Counted from the stretch's first letter, positions 47,136 through 58,028 are shown. The stretch is DNA of 64,000 bases from Citrobacter sp. 18056 (GCA_902706235.1 CACSJR010000001.1:1-64000), one strand, 5' to 3'. A program made the numbers and translations. Notes: generated by a model not told the origin, from the sequence alone.

Positions 47136-47971
47136 TGAGTTTTAAGCAGTGGCTGACTCAGGCGATTGAGCGCCTCGTGAACAGCGAAAGCCCGCGCCGT
47201 GACGCTGAGATTTTACTCGGCCACGTCACAGGTAAATCGCGCACCTATATTCTGGCCTTCGACGAAACGATATTAACGACGGAAGAGGGCGCTCAGCTGG
47301 AAATGCTGCTCAGTCGCCGTGTTAACGGCGAGCCGGTGGCGCATTTGGTTGGGATGCGCGAGTTCTGGTCGTTGCCGCTGGAAGTCACCTCTGCGACGCT
47401 GATCCCGCGTCCGGACACTGAGTGTCTGGTCGAACAGGCGCTGGGCCGTTTGCCCGAATCGTCTTGTGATATTCTCGATTTAGGCACCGGCACCGGGGCT
47501 ATTGCGCTGGCGCTAGCGAGTGAACGCCCGGATTGCCGGGTGACTGCCGTTGATTTTGTCGCCGATGCGGTTGCGCTTGCCACGCGTAACGCCACGAGTC
47601 TGGCTATCAGCAACATCACGATTGCCCACAGCAACTGGTTCAGCGCGCTGGAATGTAAAACGTTTGGCATGATTGTCAGCAACCCGCCTTACATCGATGA
47701 GCAGGACCCGCACCTGGTCGAAGGCGATGTACGCTTCGAGCCACTCAGTGCACTGGTCGCCGCCGATGAAGGGCTGGCTGATTTGGCCCATATCATTCGC
47801 GAAGGGCGGCGCTTTCTGCTGCCCGGCGGCTGGATGTTGCTGGAGCACGGCTGGAAACAGGGCACCGCGGTAAGAGAGCTTTATATTCAGGCCGGTTATG
47901 ACGAGGTGGAAACCTGTCGTGACTATGGCGGCAACGAGCGCTTAACCGTCGGGAGACGCAATGCTGACTGA
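47132..47971 (+). CDS. prmC: Release factor glutamine methyltransferase
   Basis: Methylates the GGQ glutamine of RF1 and RF2 with S-adenosylmethionine. The 279 residues include the AdoMet motif [14 protein letters not shown] and the substrate-binding [12 protein letters not shown]. Two adjacent ATGs (47132 and 47135) are possible starts; the first couples to the prfA stop. The N-terminal quarter differs more from E. coli PrmC than the rest. In E. coli sirB2 follows directly, but here it is lost. Confidence 0.96.
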   Translation: MMSFKQWLTQAIERLVNSESPRRDAEILLGHVTGKSRTYILAFDETILTTEEGAQLEMLLSRRVNGEPVAHLVGMREFWSLPLEVTSATLIPRPDTECLVEQALGRLPESSCDILDLGTGTGAIALALASERPDCRVTAVDFVADAVALATRNATSLAISNITIAHSNWFSALECKTFGMIVSNPPYIDEQDPHLVEGDVRFEPLSALVAADEGLADLAHIIREGRRFLLPGGWMLLEHGWKQGTAVRELYIQAGYDEVETCRDYGGNERLTVGRRNAD

Positions 47972-48053
47972 AAGCACGTTTAGCGTTATTATTAGCATCA
48001 TTTTGAAGTCATCAGGTTGCCATTCGGTAACCCGCAGTTGGGGTAGGTCATGA
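47961..48053 (+). other. Short frame where sirB2 should be
   Basis: E. coli has sirB2 (a ~130-residue membrane protein) between prmC and sirB1. Here only about 80 bp separate the two genes. A 30-codon frame from the ATG at 47961 runs to a TGA at 48051 and resembles no known protein. The sequence CAGTTGGGGTAG (about 48034-48045) just before sirB1 could be the last codons and stop of a deleted sirB2. Confidence 0.5.
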
Positions 48054-48859
48054 GGTCATTAGCAGATTTTGAATTTAACAAAGCACCTTTGTGCGACGGC
48101 ATGATCCTCATCACTGAACTGATCCGCGACGATTTTCAGGCCCAGTATGTGATAGACGAGCTGGAGCAACTGGTGAGCCTGGCACGCGAAGAGATTAGCC
48201 CATCGTGGACTGAAACCCGCCAGGTGGAACGCCTGATTGAGTTGTTCTACGGTGAGTGGGGCTTCAGCTCCGCGCACGGCATTTATCGCCTTTCTGATGC
48301 ACTGTGGCTCGATACCGTGCTGAAAAACCGTGAAGGTAGCGCGGTGTCGCTCGGCGCCATCATGCTGTGGGTCGCGCGCCAACTCTCAATCCCAATGATG
48401 CCGGTGATTTTCCCGACGCAGCTGCTGCTGCGCGCGGATGTTGAAACCGGTGAAATGTGGCTGATTAACCCGTTTACCGGCGATACCCTCGATGAGCATA
48501 CCCTCGAGGTGTGGCTGAAAGGCAATATCAGCCCGGTAGCTGAACTGTTTAATGAAGACCTGGATGAAGCAGAAAACGCAGAGGTTATCCGCAAACTGCT
48601 CGATACCCTGAAATCTGCCCTGATGGAAGAGCGGCAGATGGAGCTGGCCTTGCGCGTCAGCGAAGCGCTGCTGCAGTTCAATCCAGAAGACCCCTATGAA
48701 ATCCGCGATCGCGGCCTGATCTACGCCCAGCTGGAGTGCGAACATGTCGCGCTCAGTGATTTAAGCTATTTCGTAGAGCAGTGCCCGGAAGATCCGATCA
48801 GCGAAATTATTCGCGCCCAGATCAACAATATCGCGAGCAAACACATTACCTTGCATTAA
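48050..48859 (+). CDS. sirB1: SirB1/YchA family protein
   Basis: The 269 residues match E. coli YchA (SirB1): MRSLADFEFNKAPLCDGMIL, a transglutaminase-like N-terminal part, and a C-terminal TPR-like helical part (ALRVSEALLQFNPEDPYEIRD). Its role is not established. It lies between prmC and kdsA as in E. coli, but without sirB2 before it. The TAGGTC before the ATG is a weak ribosome binding site. The frame is complete. Confidence 0.95.
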   Translation: MRSLADFEFNKAPLCDGMILITELIRDDFQAQYVIDELEQLVSLAREEISPSWTETRQVERLIELFYGEWGFSSAHGIYRLSDALWLDTVLKNREGSAVSLGAIMLWVARQLSIPMMPVIFPTQLLLRADVETGEMWLINPFTGDTLDEHTLEVWLKGNISPVAELFNEDLDEAENAEVIRKLLDTLKSALMEERQMELALRVSEALLQFNPEDPYEIRDRGLIYAQLECEHVALSDLSYFVEQCPEDPISEIIRAQINNIASKHITLH

Positions 48860-48889
48860 TCCGGAAAGAATCCGATTAACCCCTGATAA

Positions 48890-49753
<864 letters not shown>

Positions 49754-49773
49754 TCTGTTCGCTCGTTAAAAAC

Positions 49774-49799
49774 AAAAACCCGCCGCGGCGGGTTTTTTT
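49774..49799 (+). terminator. Rho-independent terminator of kdsA
   Basis: CCCGCC and GGCGGG pair around GC, flanked by A on the left and seven T on the right, just after kdsA. Confidence 0.93.
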
Positions 49800-49850
49800 A
49801 TGGGTGTTATTTGATGCCTGAACTTTTGTGCCCGGTACAGAGCAAAATAT

Positions 49851-49883
49851 GTAGGCCCGGCAAGCATCAGCGCCGCCGGGCAT
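49851..49883. repeat. REP element between kdsA and chaA
   Basis: GTAGGCCCGGCAAGCATCAG followed by CGCCGCCGGGCAT. It resembles the copies at 12877 and 52393 and lies 14 bp from the chaA stop in the convergent gap. Confidence 0.82.
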
Positions 49884-49896
49884 CAGGCCGCACAAA

Positions 49897-50997
49897 TCAC
49901 GCAAATATCGTCATCAAATACGCCACAAACAATGCCAGATGCGCTGCGCCGTTCAGCACATTGGTACGCCCGGTCGAGAATGAAATCTGGCACAGAACCA
50001 GCGATGACACCATCACAATCATCTCCGGCGCGCCGAGCGCGAAGTGCAGATCATTCCCCGTCGCAAAGGCAATCAGCGTCACCACCGGCACCGTCAGGGA
50101 AATGGTCGCCAGCACTGAACCGAAGAACAGGTTCATTGCCCGCTGAACCTGATTGTTCAGCACTGCTTTCAGGGCACCCAGACCTTCAGGTGAGAGGATC
50201 AATAGCGCAATCAGGAAGCCAGTAAACGCCACAGGGGCATTCATACTGCTCAGTAGCGTCTCCAGAGGAATGGCATTCATCTTGGTCACCGCAATCACCG
50301 CAACCAGATGCACGATCAGCCACACCGCGTGCCACAGACTGCTGTGTGCGGACGGCTTACCATGATGCGGATCTTCATCGTCGGGCTCATCTTCATGCTC
50401 ATACACGAACAGGCTCTGGTGCGTTTTGGTCTGAATAAGCAAGAATACGCCGTACATGGCGGCGGAAATTAACGCAACCAGCAGCGCCTGGCCGGAGGAG
50501 AAATTCGCTCCCTTCAGCGCCATCGGGAATACCATCACGATAATCGCCAGCGGGAACAGGGCAATCAGGTACTGTTTAATGCCGAATAAATTCACGTACT
50601 GGGTGGCAAACTTACGTCCGCCGAGCAGCAGTGAGAAACCAACCAGTCCACCGGTGACAATCATGATTATCGAATACAGCGTATCGCGCATCAAAGTCGG
50701 CGCGGCATCGCCGGTCGCCATTAATGCGGAAATCAGGCTTACTTCAAGAATAACCACTGAAAGGCTTAAAATTAATGAGCCAAAGGGTTCGCCGAGACGA
50801 TGAGCTAACACGTCTGCATGACGAACAACGCTAAATGCGCTGCTTAAAATACCGATTAGCGCCAGGATATTAATCCCAATAACCACTGGCAGAGACTGGT
50901 TATGGCCAAAGAAAACCAGTATCGCCAGCGCCACGACCGGGAAAATAAGGGTCGTCTCCTTGTGGCGGGTCTTAACCGCCTCATGTGCTTGTGTCAT
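49897..50997 (-). CDS. chaA: Sodium(potassium)/calcium:proton antiporter ChaA
   Basis: Inner membrane antiporter of 366 residues, the E. coli length. There are eleven or so helices in two CaCA-type halves, with the exchanger motifs GEPFGSLILSLSVVILEVSL and LLILSPEGLGALKAVLNN. An acidic central loop (EHEDEPDDEDPHHGK) separates them. The start at 50997 is preferred over 51048 because it gives MTQAHEAVKTRHKE, the family N terminus. It is divergent from chaB. Confidence 0.96.
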   Translation of the reverse strand: MTQAHEAVKTRHKETTLIFPVVALAILVFFGHNQSLPVVIGINILALIGILSSAFSVVRHADVLAHRLGEPFGSLILSLSVVILEVSLISALMATGDAAPTLMRDTLYSIIMIVTGGLVGFSLLLGGRKFATQYVNLFGIKQYLIALFPLAIIVMVFPMALKGANFSSGQALLVALISAAMYGVFLLIQTKTHQSLFVYEHEDEPDDEDPHHGKPSAHSSLWHAVWLIVHLVAVIAVTKMNAIPLETLLSSMNAPVAFTGFLIALLILSPEGLGALKAVLNNQVQRAMNLFFGSVLATISLTVPVVTLIAFATGNDLHFALGAPEMIVMVSSLVLCQISFSTGRTNVLNGAAHLALFVAYLMTIFA

Positions 50998-51262
50998 TAA
51001 CCATCTCCATTTTGCGAAGTTTTTATAATTATAGATAACTAAAGACAATAAAATAACAGACTTAAGAAACCTTACGGTGAATTTTTACTGAAATTTACCC
51101 GATTGAGGATAAATCATCTAAGTGGGTGTTATTCTGTGATTATGTTTATTTTATATTTAAATAACAGGGTGTTGGCTCCATCAATTATCCACTTTTCAGC
51201 AATGTTTGCGCCTGTCCACTGGGTGAGCCACACTTACAGTTCCTGTGAAACCTGGAGGTTTT

Positions 51263-51493
51263 ATGCCTTATAAAAGCACTCGCGATTTACCCGACAGCGT
51301 TCAACATGTTTTGCCTGCGCATGCGCAAGATATTTATAAAGAAGCGTTCAATAGCGCATGGGATCAGTATAAGCACAAAGAAGACCGACGGGATGATGCC
51401 AGCCGGGAAGAGACGGCGCATAAGGTCGCGTGGGCAGCGGTAAAGAATGATTATCAAAAGGGCGACGACGATAAGTGGCATAAAAAGAAATAA
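51263..51493 (+). CDS. chaB: ChaB family protein
   Basis: A 76-residue basic helical protein, nearly the same as E. coli ChaB: MPYKSTRDLPDSVQHVLPAH then QDIYKEAFNSAWDQY. It was suggested to regulate ChaA. GGAGG precedes the ATG at 51263; the in-frame ATG at 51245 is upstream of that site and unlikely. Confidence 0.95.
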   Translation: MPYKSTRDLPDSVQHVLPAHAQDIYKEAFNSAWDQYKHKEDRRDDASREETAHKVAWAAVKNDYQKGDDDKWHKKK

Positions 51494-51669
51494 ATTGAAG
51501 GCCTTATTTAAGTGAGGTTAATCACGAATCGTTTATTTGCACTTTATTGAACTCCGGTTGGGTTGCAAGCGGCCCGTTCATTGCATATTGTCTGAGGAAG
51601 CTGGATAATATTTCAGCAAATCAGAAGGGAATGGGGTTGCAGGGAAGTGTGCAGTGGTGGAGGTATAAA

Positions 51670-52350
51670 GTGTTAACACGTGATTTCTTGCTGAAGGCCG
51701 ATTGCAAAACGGCGTTTGGTGCAATCGAGGAATCGCTACTCTGGTCGCCGGAACAACGCGCAGCCTCACTGGCCGTGACGCTTGCCTGCCGACCTGATGG
51801 TGGCCCGGTATGGATCTTTGGTTACGGTTCGCTGATGTGGAACCCGGCGCTGGATTACAGTGAATCCTGCACTGGCACGCTCGTTGGCTGGCACCGTGCC
51901 TTCTGTTTACGCCTGACGGCAGGACGCGGTAGCGCCTGTCAGCCCGGGCGCATGCTTGCACTAAAAGAGGGCGGACGCACCACCGGCGTGGCCTATCGCC
52001 TGCGGGAGTGTGCGCTGGATGAAGAATTGTCGCTGCTGTGGAAGCGCGAGATGATAACCGGTTGCTATCTGCCGACCTGGTGCAAGCTGGAACTTGACGA
52101 TGGTCGTACGGTTAACGCGCTGGTGTTCATCATGGACCCGCGTCATCCACTCTATGAATCCGATACCAGCGTGAAGGTGATTGCACCGTTAATCGCCGCC
52201 GCCAGCGGGCCGCTCGGTACTAACGCACAGTATCTTTTCTCGCTCGAGCAGGAACTGGTGAAGCTTGGGATGCAGGATGAGTGTCTGAATGAGCTGGTCG
52301 GGAAGGTCCGCCATCTGCTCAATGGGGAAAACCTGCCGCGCTCAGCGTGA
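51670..52350 (+). CDS. chaC: Glutathione-specific gamma-glutamylcyclotransferase ChaC
   Basis: Breaks glutathione to 5-oxoproline and Cys-Gly. The 226 residues have the substrate loop FGYGSLMWNPAL and the catalytic Glu in KREMITGCYLPTW. The start is GTG at 51670, with GGAGGT six bases upstream and the E. coli-like N terminus VLTRDFLLKADCK; the frame is open upstream to 51547 but that part matches nothing. It follows chaB after about 175 bp. Confidence 0.94.
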   Translation: MLTRDFLLKADCKTAFGAIEESLLWSPEQRAASLAVTLACRPDGGPVWIFGYGSLMWNPALDYSESCTGTLVGWHRAFCLRLTAGRGSACQPGRMLALKEGGRTTGVAYRLRECALDEELSLLWKREMITGCYLPTWCKLELDDGRTVNALVFIMDPRHPLYESDTSVKVIAPLIAAASGPLGTNAQYLFSLEQELVKLGMQDECLNELVGKVRHLLNGENLPRSA

Positions 52351-52354
52351 AAAA

Positions 52355-52424
52355 ATGCCCGGCGGTGCTCCGTTTGCCAGACCTACAAAATCGTAGGCCC
52401 GTGCAAGCGTAGCGCCGCCGGACA
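52355..52424. repeat. Pair of inverted REP elements (BIME)
   Basis: TGCCCGGCGGTGCTCCGTTT (52355 on) and the inverted unit GTAGGCCCGTGCAAGCGTAG (52393 on) form a two-unit mosaic element directly after chaC and 5 bp from the DUF1883 stop. Confidence 0.78.
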
Positions 52425-52429
52425 AGAAA

Positions 52430-52675
52430 TCACGCAGGCACGTAACTGATCGAATGCTCCAGCGACTGGCTGTGACTGTCAATCAACACATTCCAGGTGC
52501 CGCTATAAGGCACCGCTAAATAGGCATCTTCCCGATTTTGCACGCTCAAAATATCTGCCTGAATATCATGCGCCTGCTGTTTGGCACTCATTAAATGAAT
52601 ATGGCAGCGCTCCGAACAGCGCACAACCACCGTATCCCCACCAAATAACGTCAAACTCGCTTTTACCATCGCCAT
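52430..52675 (-). CDS. DUF1883 family protein
   Basis: The 81-residue cytoplasmic protein of beta-rich type (SLTLFGGDTVVVRCSERCHI, then AVPYSGTWNVLIDSH) looks like DUF1883. Two cysteines are near CSERC. The function is unknown. Either the first ATG (52675) or the second (52669) may be used; GGGG lies upstream. It converges with chaC across the BIME. Confidence 0.85.
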   Translation of the reverse strand: MAMVKASLTLFGGDTVVVRCSERCHIHLMSAKQQAHDIQADILSVQNREDAYLAVPYSGTWNVLIDSHSQSLEHSISYVPA

Positions 52676-52757
52676 TATTTACCCCGTCACTATCAGCCCG
52701 CGCATTCCGTGCATGAGAATTCCTGTGTGATGTTGTTCACAATTCACTCATGGCATA

Positions 52758-52884
52758 ACACCAAAGGAAGAGGCTACCGATGCTGATTTTGATCAAAAAA
52801 TGCTGCAACGATTAAACGAAAATGACAATATGCCTGAAACCATTCAGCTTATGCGTCGTTTATGGTTCCAACACCCATCAGTAT
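52758..52884 (+). pseudogene. Protein-like frame without a usable start codon
   Basis: One plus-strand frame reads TPKEEATDADFDQKMLQRLN, then ENDNMPETIQLMRRLWFQHP and SV before a stop. It is charged and helix-like, as in a real small protein. It has no ATG, GTG or TTG start near its left end; the ATG at 52750 is out of frame, and internal ATGs lack ribosome binding sites. It may be the tail of a decayed gene or a frameshifted small gene. Confidence 0.35.
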
Positions 52885-52946
52885 AAAATTAAATGTGGAA
52901 AATGACTGCGATAGCAGCAAAATAATCCATTGACGGGCTTTTTGAC

Positions 52947-53297
52947 TCAAAAAGTTAATACTTTGTCCGCGTCGAGCGTCCATTGCGCCAGTTCAACCAG
53001 GGTGCCGATTTCAACGCCATCGGCGAGCGGCAGCAGGGTAATTCCGCGTCCGTCGGTGCAGGTTTTGCACAATTTTACCGGCACATCCTGCGCGGTCAGA
53101 ATTTCCAGCATTTGCTGAATGTTGTAGCCCTCGGCGGGCTTTTGCCCACGCAGCCCGGCGGTGACGGCGTCAGACATCAGGAACACTTTCAACTCAACCG
53201 GCTGCTGTTCGCGCAGTGCAATCGCCAGACGCAGGCTATTGAACAGGGATTCGCTGCCGTAGGCCGCGCCGTTGGCAATAATAACAATACGTTGCAT
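52947..53297 (-). CDS. ychN: DsrE/F-like protein YchN
   Basis: The 116 residues are very close to E. coli YchN: IANGAAYGSESLFNSLRLAI, FLMSDAVTAGLRGQKPAEGY, VKLCKTCTDGRGITLLP. YchN is a hexamer of DsrE/F fold with a conserved Cys that may handle sulfur; its exact role is not known. The ATG at 53297 has AGGAG at the right distance; the GTG at 53303 is too close to it. Confidence 0.95.
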   Translation of the reverse strand: MQRIVIIANGAAYGSESLFNSLRLAIALREQQPVELKVFLMSDAVTAGLRGQKPAEGYNIQQMLEILTAQDVPVKLCKTCTDGRGITLLPLADGVEIGTLVELAQWTLDADKVLTF

Positions 53298-53390
53298 GTT
53301 CACTCCTGAAAGAGGATTAGTCCTCTGATGCTACTGCGACGATTACTGCCTGCCAATCGGTTAACGCCAGCGAGATGACCTGGCGCAACG

Positions 53391-53942
53391 TTACTGCCCG
53401 AAACGCCCAATCAGCCCGGCGGCGGCCAGCTGATGCCCTTTGAGTTTTTCAAACAGCGCCTCGCGGGTTAGACCCGCAGGTAAAGTGGGCGGCAGGTCGG
53501 TCGCAATCAGCGTGAAGGTGTAATGATGTGCGCCAGAGCCGGGCGGCGGACATGGTCCGTACCAGCTGGCGGTACCCGGCGTATTTTTGCCACCGGTAAA
53601 GCCTTTCGCATCGCGCAGTGCATCCGGGCCAAAACCGGTGGCCGCAGGCGAAATGTTGTAGGCCACCAGATGTGTAACGCCGAGCCCTTTGTTGCCTTCC
53701 GGATCGTGAACAACCAGCGCCAGACTCTGCGTCTGCGGCGGAATATTGCTCCACACCAGCGGCGGCGAGCTGTTTTTTCCGGTGCAGTTAGCATTTTTCG
53801 AATCATTACCTGCGTATTGGCTATCGAGCATGGCGTTATCCGCAAAAGCCGGCGACTGAACGATGAACAGCCCCTCCGCGCAGACGTGGCCGATACTGCC
53901 GAACAGTGCCGCGCAGACGATGGCGCGGGGGAGAGTTTTCAT
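53391..53942 (-). CDS. Periplasmic YbhB/YbcL family protein (PEBP fold)
   Basis: The 183 residues have a signal peptide (MKTLPRAIVCAALFGSIGHV, cleaved near CAEG) and the phosphatidylethanolamine-binding fold: CTGKNSSPPLVWSNIP, LALVVHDPEG, and TASWYGPCPPPGSGAHHY. The last block includes the ligand-site His pair of the family. It is closer in layout to the exported YbcL than to cytosolic YbhB. It is cotranscribed with nothing obvious and its function is unknown. Confidence 0.9.
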   Translation of the reverse strand: MKTLPRAIVCAALFGSIGHVCAEGLFIVQSPAFADNAMLDSQYAGNDSKNANCTGKNSSPPLVWSNIPPQTQSLALVVHDPEGNKGLGVTHLVAYNISPAATGFGPDALRDAKGFTGGKNTPGTASWYGPCPPPGSGAHHYTFTLIATDLPPTLPAGLTREALFEKLKGHQLAAAGLIGRFGQ

Positions 53943-54099
53943 GAGGGCTTCTCACGCAGGAATGGTGGTTTAACTGTAGCCGATGCTTAAGGATCTTCCT
54001 GAAATTTGCGCTAAAGCTGAAAGAGAGGAGTAAAACCGTTAAAATAACAAGACGTGCCGTCCGGCACGATATTGATTTATTGAGGGATCCCGCTGCGTT

Positions 54100-55503
54100 T
54101 TGAGGTATTTGCCGTCACGTCCACGTCTGCTGTTGTTGTTACTCTTGCCCCTGGCAGGAGGTGCCGCAGGTGCCCGCCAGACCTTTGTCGATCAGGCCGA
54201 ACACCCGTTTGATGAAAGCATCGATAACCTGCCCAATCTGGGTATTGCCCCGGATAATCACGAAAGTGAAAAACACCTCGCGGAAATGATGAAGGCATTT
54301 GGTGAAGCCAGCATGCAGGACAACGGGCTGGATACCGGCGATCAGGCGCGGCTTTTTGCCATCGAAAAACTCAGCCATCAGCTCAATTCCGAAGTGAATC
54401 AGCAGCTCGACTACTGGCTTTCTCCGTGGGGGAACGCCACGGCGGAGCTGTTGGTGAACAGCGAGGGCAAGTTTACCGGCAGCCACGGCAACTGGTTTGT
54501 GCCGCTGGAAGACAACGATCGCTATCTGACCTGGAGCCAGGTTGGCTTAACGCAGCAGGACGACGGGCTGGTGAGCAATCTCGGGCTTGGGCAGCGCTGG
54601 GTGGCGGGTGACTGGCTGCTCGGATATAACGCCTTTTACGACAGCCTGATGAGTGAAAGCCTGCAACGTGGCGGTTTAGGGGCTGAAGCCTGGGGCGAGT
54701 ATTTACGGTTGTCGGCCAATTTTTATCAACCTTTTAACGGCTGGCGTGATGACAGTGATACGGTCGAAAGTCGAATGGCGCGCGGTTACGATCTCACTGC
54801 CCAGGCGCGACTGCCGTTCTACCGTTTCATTAATACCAGCGTTAGCTTTGAACGCTATTTTGGTGACAGCGTCGACTTGTTCCATACCGGCACCGGGTAT
54901 CACAATCCGATGGCGGTTTCGCTTGGGCTGGCTTACACCCCGGTGCCGCTGGTGACGATTTCCGCCGCGCATAAGCAGGGGGAAAGCGGCGTCAGCCAGA
55001 ATAATTTGGGTATGAAGCTCAACTACCGTTTCGGCGTCCCGCTGAAGAAACAGCTCGAGTCCAGCGAGGTGGCGGCGTTTACCTCGCTGCGCGGCAGCCG
55101 GTACGACAGCCCGGAACGCAGCAATTTGCCGGTGGTCGAATATCGCCAGCGTAAAACGCTGTCCGTTTTCCTCGCCACGCCGCCGTGGGATTTGCAGCCC
55201 GGCGAGACCGTGTCGTTGAAGTTGCAGGTGCGCGGGCGGTATACGATTAAGTCATTAACCTGGCAGGGCGATTCACAGGCACTGAGCCTGACGCCGCCGG
55301 TGAATCACAATAGCCCTGATGGCTGGACCGTCATTATGCCGGCGTGGAATTACAGCGACGGCGCGAAGAACCGCTGGCATCTGTCGGTGGTGGTTGAAGA
55401 TGAGAAGGGGCAGCGCGTCTCGTCCAATGAGATTACGCTGGCGCTGACTGAACCGCTGGTAAGCTTCCCGGCGGCGTCGTCAGATTCGCTGTTGATGCCT
55501 TAA
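54100..55503 (+). CDS. ychO: Inverse autotransporter beta-domain protein YchO
   Basis: The 467 residues parallel E. coli YchO (464), an intimin/invasin-like outer membrane barrel. A signal peptide ([16 protein letters not shown]) is followed by the barrel ([62 protein letters not shown]) and a single Ig-like end domain ([14 protein letters not shown]). No ATG exists at the N terminus. TTG at 54100 gives the expected start, with GAGGG rather far upstream; a TTG at 54109 is an alternative. Its end overlaps the convergent narL by 4 bp. Confidence 0.9.
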   Translation: MRYLPSRPRLLLLLLLPLAGGAAGARQTFVDQAEHPFDESIDNLPNLGIAPDNHESEKHLAEMMKAFGEASMQDNGLDTGDQARLFAIEKLSHQLNSEVNQQLDYWLSPWGNATAELLVNSEGKFTGSHGNWFVPLEDNDRYLTWSQVGLTQQDDGLVSNLGLGQRWVAGDWLLGYNAFYDSLMSESLQRGGLGAEAWGEYLRLSANFYQPFNGWRDDSDTVESRMARGYDLTAQARLPFYRFINTSVSFERYFGDSVDLFHTGTGYHNPMAVSLGLAYTPVPLVTISAAHKQGESGVSQNNLGMKLNYRFGVPLKKQLESSEVAAFTSLRGSRYDSPERSNLPVVEYRQRKTLSVFLATPPWDLQPGETVSLKLQVRGRYTIKSLTWQGDSQALSLTPPVNHNSPDGWTVIMPAWNYSDGAKNRWHLSVVVEDEKGQRVSSNEITLALTEPLVSFPAASSDSLLMP

Positions 55504-56150
55504 AAAATACGTTCCTGATGGACCCATACCGCAGCTTCGACGCGGGATTTGAGCTTCATCTTTTTCAGCATGTGCTTCACATGAACCTTCACTGTGCTCT
55601 CAGTGATATCGAGTCGACGGGCAATCATTTTGTTCGGTAGACCCTGGGCAATCAGCTTAAGAATGTCGCGCTCGCGCGGCGTCAGCTGATTAATATCGCG
55701 GTCGGACGTTGCACGATTCGCTCGCAGGCTGGCAGCCAGCACTGGCGTCAGCGCTTCGCTTAATACCATTTCCCCGGCGGCGGCTTGATGCAGCGCCTTC
55801 AACAAATCTTCCGGCTCCATATCTTTCAGCAGATAGCCATCCGCGCCGCGTTTAAGCGCCGTCACCACGTCTTCTTCGTGGTTGGATACGCTGAACACCA
55901 CCACGCGTCCGGAGAGGGATTTTTCGCGCAGCTTGTCGAGGGTTTCCAGACCATTCATGCCCGGCATGTTCAAATCGAGCAGTACCAGATCCGGGTCGAG
56001 AGATTCTGCGAGTTCGATGCCCTGTTCGCCATTGCTGGCTTCGCCCACCACCAGAAGGTCAGGGGCCATGCTGATAAGCTGTCTGACGCCGGTGCGCAGC
56101 ATTGGATGGTCGTCAATTAACAGGATAGTGGCGTGTTCCTGATTACTCAT
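55500..56150 (-). CDS. narL: Nitrate/nitrite response regulator NarL
   Basis: The 216-residue response regulator equals E. coli NarL. The phospho-acceptor Asp lies in [13 protein letters not shown] (about 59), with acidic residues in LLIDDHP and Lys in YLLKDMEP. The C-terminal LuxR-type helix-turn-helix reads [20 protein letters not shown] and [16 protein letters not shown]. It activates narK and narG and binds TACYYMT heptamers. The start at 56150 overlaps narX by 8 bp. Confidence 0.98.
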   Translation of the reverse strand: MSNQEHATILLIDDHPMLRTGVRQLISMAPDLLVVGEASNGEQGIELAESLDPDLVLLDLNMPGMNGLETLDKLREKSLSGRVVVFSVSNHEEDVVTALKRGADGYLLKDMEPEDLLKALHQAAAGEMVLSEALTPVLAASLRANRATSDRDINQLTPRERDILKLIAQGLPNKMIARRLDITESTVKVHVKHMLKKMKLKSRVEAAVWVHQERIF

Positions 56151-57939
56151 GAATAAGTCCTTGCGGTTGTGGAAGCGATTTTTCGGGAATGAAAGAGACG
56201 ACAACTTCAGTGCCACCGGTATCACGGCGTCTGACCTGGCAATCGCCACGCAGACTCTGCGCCCGATCGCGCATGATGATTAAGCCGTAGTGGTTATTCC
56301 GTTCGGCGTGGTCCGGAACGCCGAGGCCGTTGTCGGCCACGGTGAGACGAACCTGATTGTCGTTTTGGGTAACCGTCACGGTGACTTCCGTCGCTTCAGA
56401 ATGTTTAAGCGCATTGCTCAACGCTTCACGGGCAATCTGTAATGCATGGATAGCCTGATGCGAAGGAACAAAACGCGGGGGGAGCTGATAGTCCAGTTGC
56501 ACGGTAAAGCCGAAGCGGGCGCTGTATTCAGCACAACTCGCTTCCAGTGCAGGACGCAGCCCCGGTTCGGTTAATTGTAGTCGGAAGGTCGTCAGAAGCT
56601 CGCGCAGTTGCACCCATGAGGTATTCAGCTCGTTGCGCATCTGGCTCAGCAGAACCCGGCTGTCTTCCGGCAGTTTTTCGCCCTGCATTTGCAGACAGCT
56701 GACCTGCATCTTCAGGCACGACAGCGACTGGGCGATGGAATCATGCAGTTCGCGGGCGATGGTGGCGCGCTCTTCCATGACAATCAGCTGATGCTGGCGC
56801 TCTTGCTGGCGGTCGAGGGCCAGGGTGGCGGTCAATTGTTCAACCAGGGTATCTACCAGTTGCTGTTGATCGTGGCTTAAATGGCGGCCTGCAGGCAGCG
56901 TTGCCAGCAGAATACCGTACTGATTATGCGCATCGGTCATCCGCCATTTCAGCGTTGTGCCGCCGCCGGGCAAATCCGGGAGATTACGCGGACAGAGGTA
57001 ACATTCTTTGTCGTCGCAGTCGGGCTCAGAATGACAGCTGAACTCCTGATGGTTTTCCTCGTCTTCCATATCGTAAACCCGCACTTCGATATCGCGCAGC
57101 AGGGTCAAACCTTGCAGACCATTCAGCACCGGGGAAATACGTTCACACAGCGGCGCCTGGGAATGCAGACGCCGGTTGGCCTGCCAGAGGAAGGCGAGAA
57201 TTTCGTTCTTTTGTTCGAGATTGGCGGTCTTTTCCTGCACGCGCTGTTCCAGCACGGCGTAGCTTTCAGCCAGCTCTTTCGACATGTTGTTCAGCGCCAT
57301 GCCTAGCGTTGCCATTTCATTACGACCGCTAATTTTGGCGCGTTTGCTAAAATCACGCTGGCTCACCGCCCGCGCCATGCTCAACAGTTGTTCCCACGGA
57401 TGCAGCAGCCGTGCACGCAGCCAGACGATGGTAAACAGGAATAGCAGTGCCATGCACAGCGCCATCATGCTGTGTACCCACACCACGTGTTGAATGCGCT
57501 TTTCGGTGGTATGGTCAAACGCGGTAACCAGCTTGTCGATGCGGTTCACAAAGGCCGCGACCTCACCGGAAACTTGTTCCTGACGGGTCGCTTGTTTCAG
57601 GTCAGGCGCAAGCTCTGATTTCCAGTACTGTTGCAGGGCTTCGAGCTGTTGACGCTGACCGTCACGGCGCGCGGATTCAATCAGTTCCGGGCTGCTCACG
57701 GTCTGATTCATTTCGTCGAGCAATGTCTGATCGTTGGCGTTCAGCGGAATCGCTGCCAGCAGGCGGTAACTCTGCATTCGCAGGGAGCCCGCTTTGTTGA
57801 TAGCATGCGCGCTGCCCTGGACACCGTGGACCAGGCGTGCAGAAATTGCCATGCCCGTCACACCGATAGCGGTGGACAGCAAAACAATAAGCGCCAGTTG
57901 ATTGACCAGCGTAAGCGGGGTAAAAAGACGTTTAAACAT
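56143..57939 (-). CDS. narX: Nitrate/nitrite sensor histidine kinase NarX
   Basis: The 598-residue sensor kinase equals E. coli NarX. It has two membrane helices (about 15-37 and 152-175) around a periplasmic domain with the nitrate-binding P-box ([15 protein letters not shown]), then HAMP, a Cys-rich central module ([15 protein letters not shown]), the phospho-His in [19 protein letters not shown], and the ATPase domain ([23 protein letters not shown]). The start at 57939 gives MFKRLFTPL. It is divergent from narK. Confidence 0.98.
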   Translation of the reverse strand: MFKRLFTPLTLVNQLALIVLLSTAIGVTGMAISARLVHGVQGSAHAINKAGSLRMQSYRLLAAIPLNANDQTLLDEMNQTVSSPELIESARRDGQRQQLEALQQYWKSELAPDLKQATRQEQVSGEVAAFVNRIDKLVTAFDHTTEKRIQHVVWVHSMMALCMALLFLFTIVWLRARLLHPWEQLLSMARAVSQRDFSKRAKISGRNEMATLGMALNNMSKELAESYAVLEQRVQEKTANLEQKNEILAFLWQANRRLHSQAPLCERISPVLNGLQGLTLLRDIEVRVYDMEDEENHQEFSCHSEPDCDDKECYLCPRNLPDLPGGGTTLKWRMTDAHNQYGILLATLPAGRHLSHDQQQLVDTLVEQLTATLALDRQQERQHQLIVMEERATIARELHDSIAQSLSCLKMQVSCLQMQGEKLPEDSRVLLSQMRNELNTSWVQLRELLTTFRLQLTEPGLRPALEASCAEYSARFGFTVQLDYQLPPRFVPSHQAIHALQIAREALSNALKHSEATEVTVTVTQNDNQVRLTVADNGLGVPDHAERNNHYGLIIMRDRAQSLRGDCQVRRRDTGGTEVVVSFIPEKSLPQPQGLIHE

Positions 57940-58028
57940 CGACAGTCTGGCTCCTGACCTGGGATGCAATCCGGGAGTGCGGCTTATTCTGGGATATCAA
58001 CTGGAGTATACATATACTCAAAAAGGAT

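Noticed and set aside
49754-49896. ldr/rdl toxin-antitoxin repeats expected near kdsA-chaA in E. coli
   Set aside because: The gap here is only 143 bp and holds just the kdsA terminator and a REP element.
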